Origin: Streptomyces sp. B21-105
GTDB taxonomy: Bacteria > Actinomycetota > Actinomycetes > Streptomycetales > Streptomycetaceae
Reading direction: 5' to 3'
Assembly (NCBI RefSeq): GCF_036898465.1
Contig: NZ_JARUMJ010000001.1
Coordinates: 7,502,001 to 7,566,000, forward strand
DNA: 64,000 nt
Both the position numbers and the translations under genes were made by a program. The notes under the pieces are model-generated. The model worked only from the letters and a program-made list of their open reading frames with translations, was not told the origin of the DNA and searched no databases. Positions 63,642 to 64,000 of the stretch are shown piece by piece (positions within the stretch are counted from its first letter, which is position 1; each line of letters starts with the position of its first letter).

Positions 63642-64000
63642 TCATGTCCCGCCCTCCGTCCCGGGCCGGTCCGTGCGGTGGTGGTGTCCGGGCAGGAACT
63701 CCTGCACCTTGGCCTTGAAGCCCTGACGGACCATGCCCGCACGGTCGCTGTCGCCCTTGAGGACCGAGGTCGCGGCGGCCTCGATCTGGTCGAGGGTGGC
63801 GTGCGGCGGGATCGGCGGAACGGCCGGATCGGTCACGAAGTCCAGCACACAGGGCCTGTCGGCGGCCAGCGCCGTCTCCCAGGCACCCCGCACGTCCTGC
63901 GGCTTCTCGACGCGCAGACCGTCCAGACCGGCCAGGCGCGCGAAGTCGGCGTAGGGGAAGTCGGGCAGCGACTGGGAGGCGTCGAACCGGGGGGCGCCCT
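63642..64000 (-). CDS. Thiamine pyrophosphate-dependent enzyme, C-terminal end (partial)
   Basis: The window holds the last 118 codons of a gene that continues past 64000. RFDASQSLPDFPYADFARLA and RPCVLDFVTDPAVPPIPPHA, followed by VRQGFKAKVQEFLPGH, match the C-terminal domain of TPP enzymes of the acetolactate synthase / pyruvate oxidase type that act as dehydrogenases or decarboxylases in Streptomyces. The substrate cannot be judged from this piece. Confidence 0.8.
   Translation of the reverse strand, partial: GAPRFDASQSLPDFPYADFARLAGLDGLRVEKPQDVRGAWETALAADRPCVLDFVTDPAVPPIPPHATLDQIEAAATSVLKGDSDRAGMVRQGFKAKVQEFLPGHHHRTDRPGTEGGT

Overview
The window comes from a high-GC actinobacterium, almost certainly a Streptomyces. 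The signs are strong GC bias at third codon positions, many GTG starts, a LAL-type LuxR regulator, secreted GH43 arabinosidases with CBM42 or ricin domains, a furA-katG pair, IucA/IucC synthetases and long shadow ORFs opposite real genes. All calls rest on reading the sequence; no database search was run.

Layout. 1-7053: purine oxidation block with a frameshifted PucR-type regulator facing a three-subunit xanthine dehydrogenase operon, the deletion scar of a purine permease, and XdhC. 7266-11849: SRPBCC protein, polysaccharide deacetylase lipoprotein, and two secreted GH43 enzymes behind a palindromic operator. 12178-16433: katG, furA and an intradiol dioxygenase. 16928-21169: an acyl-CoA hydrolase, then an AlkZ-like gene cut by an intact IS200/IS605 element (tnpA plus tnpB). 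21234-27313: LysE exporter, trypsin-like protease, LAL regulator and GAF-LuxR regulator. 27438-30844: two overlapping acyl-CoA synthetase genes. 31934-33252: a decayed glyoxylate carboligase fused tail-on to a truncated serine recombinase. 33481-38786: two-component system and FtsX-type ABC transporter. 39156-44367: hydroxypyruvate isomerase and the urate operon (thiamine-binding-like protein, HTH protein, uraD, uraH, uricase, 8-oxoguanine deaminase). 44535-52454: exonuclease, two half-genes left by a deletion, thioesterase, phosphatase, aminotransferase, HxlR regulator and a von Willebrand A membrane pair. 52498-55749: divergent NIS synthetases. 55890-64000: SDR, GH15 enzyme, hemerythrin-like remnant, a molybdopterin oxidoreductase lacking its Fe-S cysteines with a small helical partner, an enolase-superfamily enzyme and the end of a TPP enzyme.

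The main theme is purine breakdown: hypoxanthine/xanthine to urate (xdh), urate to allantoin (uricase, UraH, UraD), with 8-oxoguanine feeding in and glyoxylate meant to leave through Gcl and Hyi. Parts of the route are broken here (regulator frameshift, permease, gcl), so the cluster looks to be eroding or backed up elsewhere.

The second theme is instability. There are about a dozen short tandem arrays with periods of 8 to 36 bp, one IS605 insertion, three deletion scars and several single-base frameshifts. Candidate novelties are the Fe-S-less molybdoenzyme with its overlapping partner, the TnpB element whose guide would be the gene it interrupted, the orphan NIS pair, and a shared TTCC-N7-GGAA operator linking gcl and hyi.
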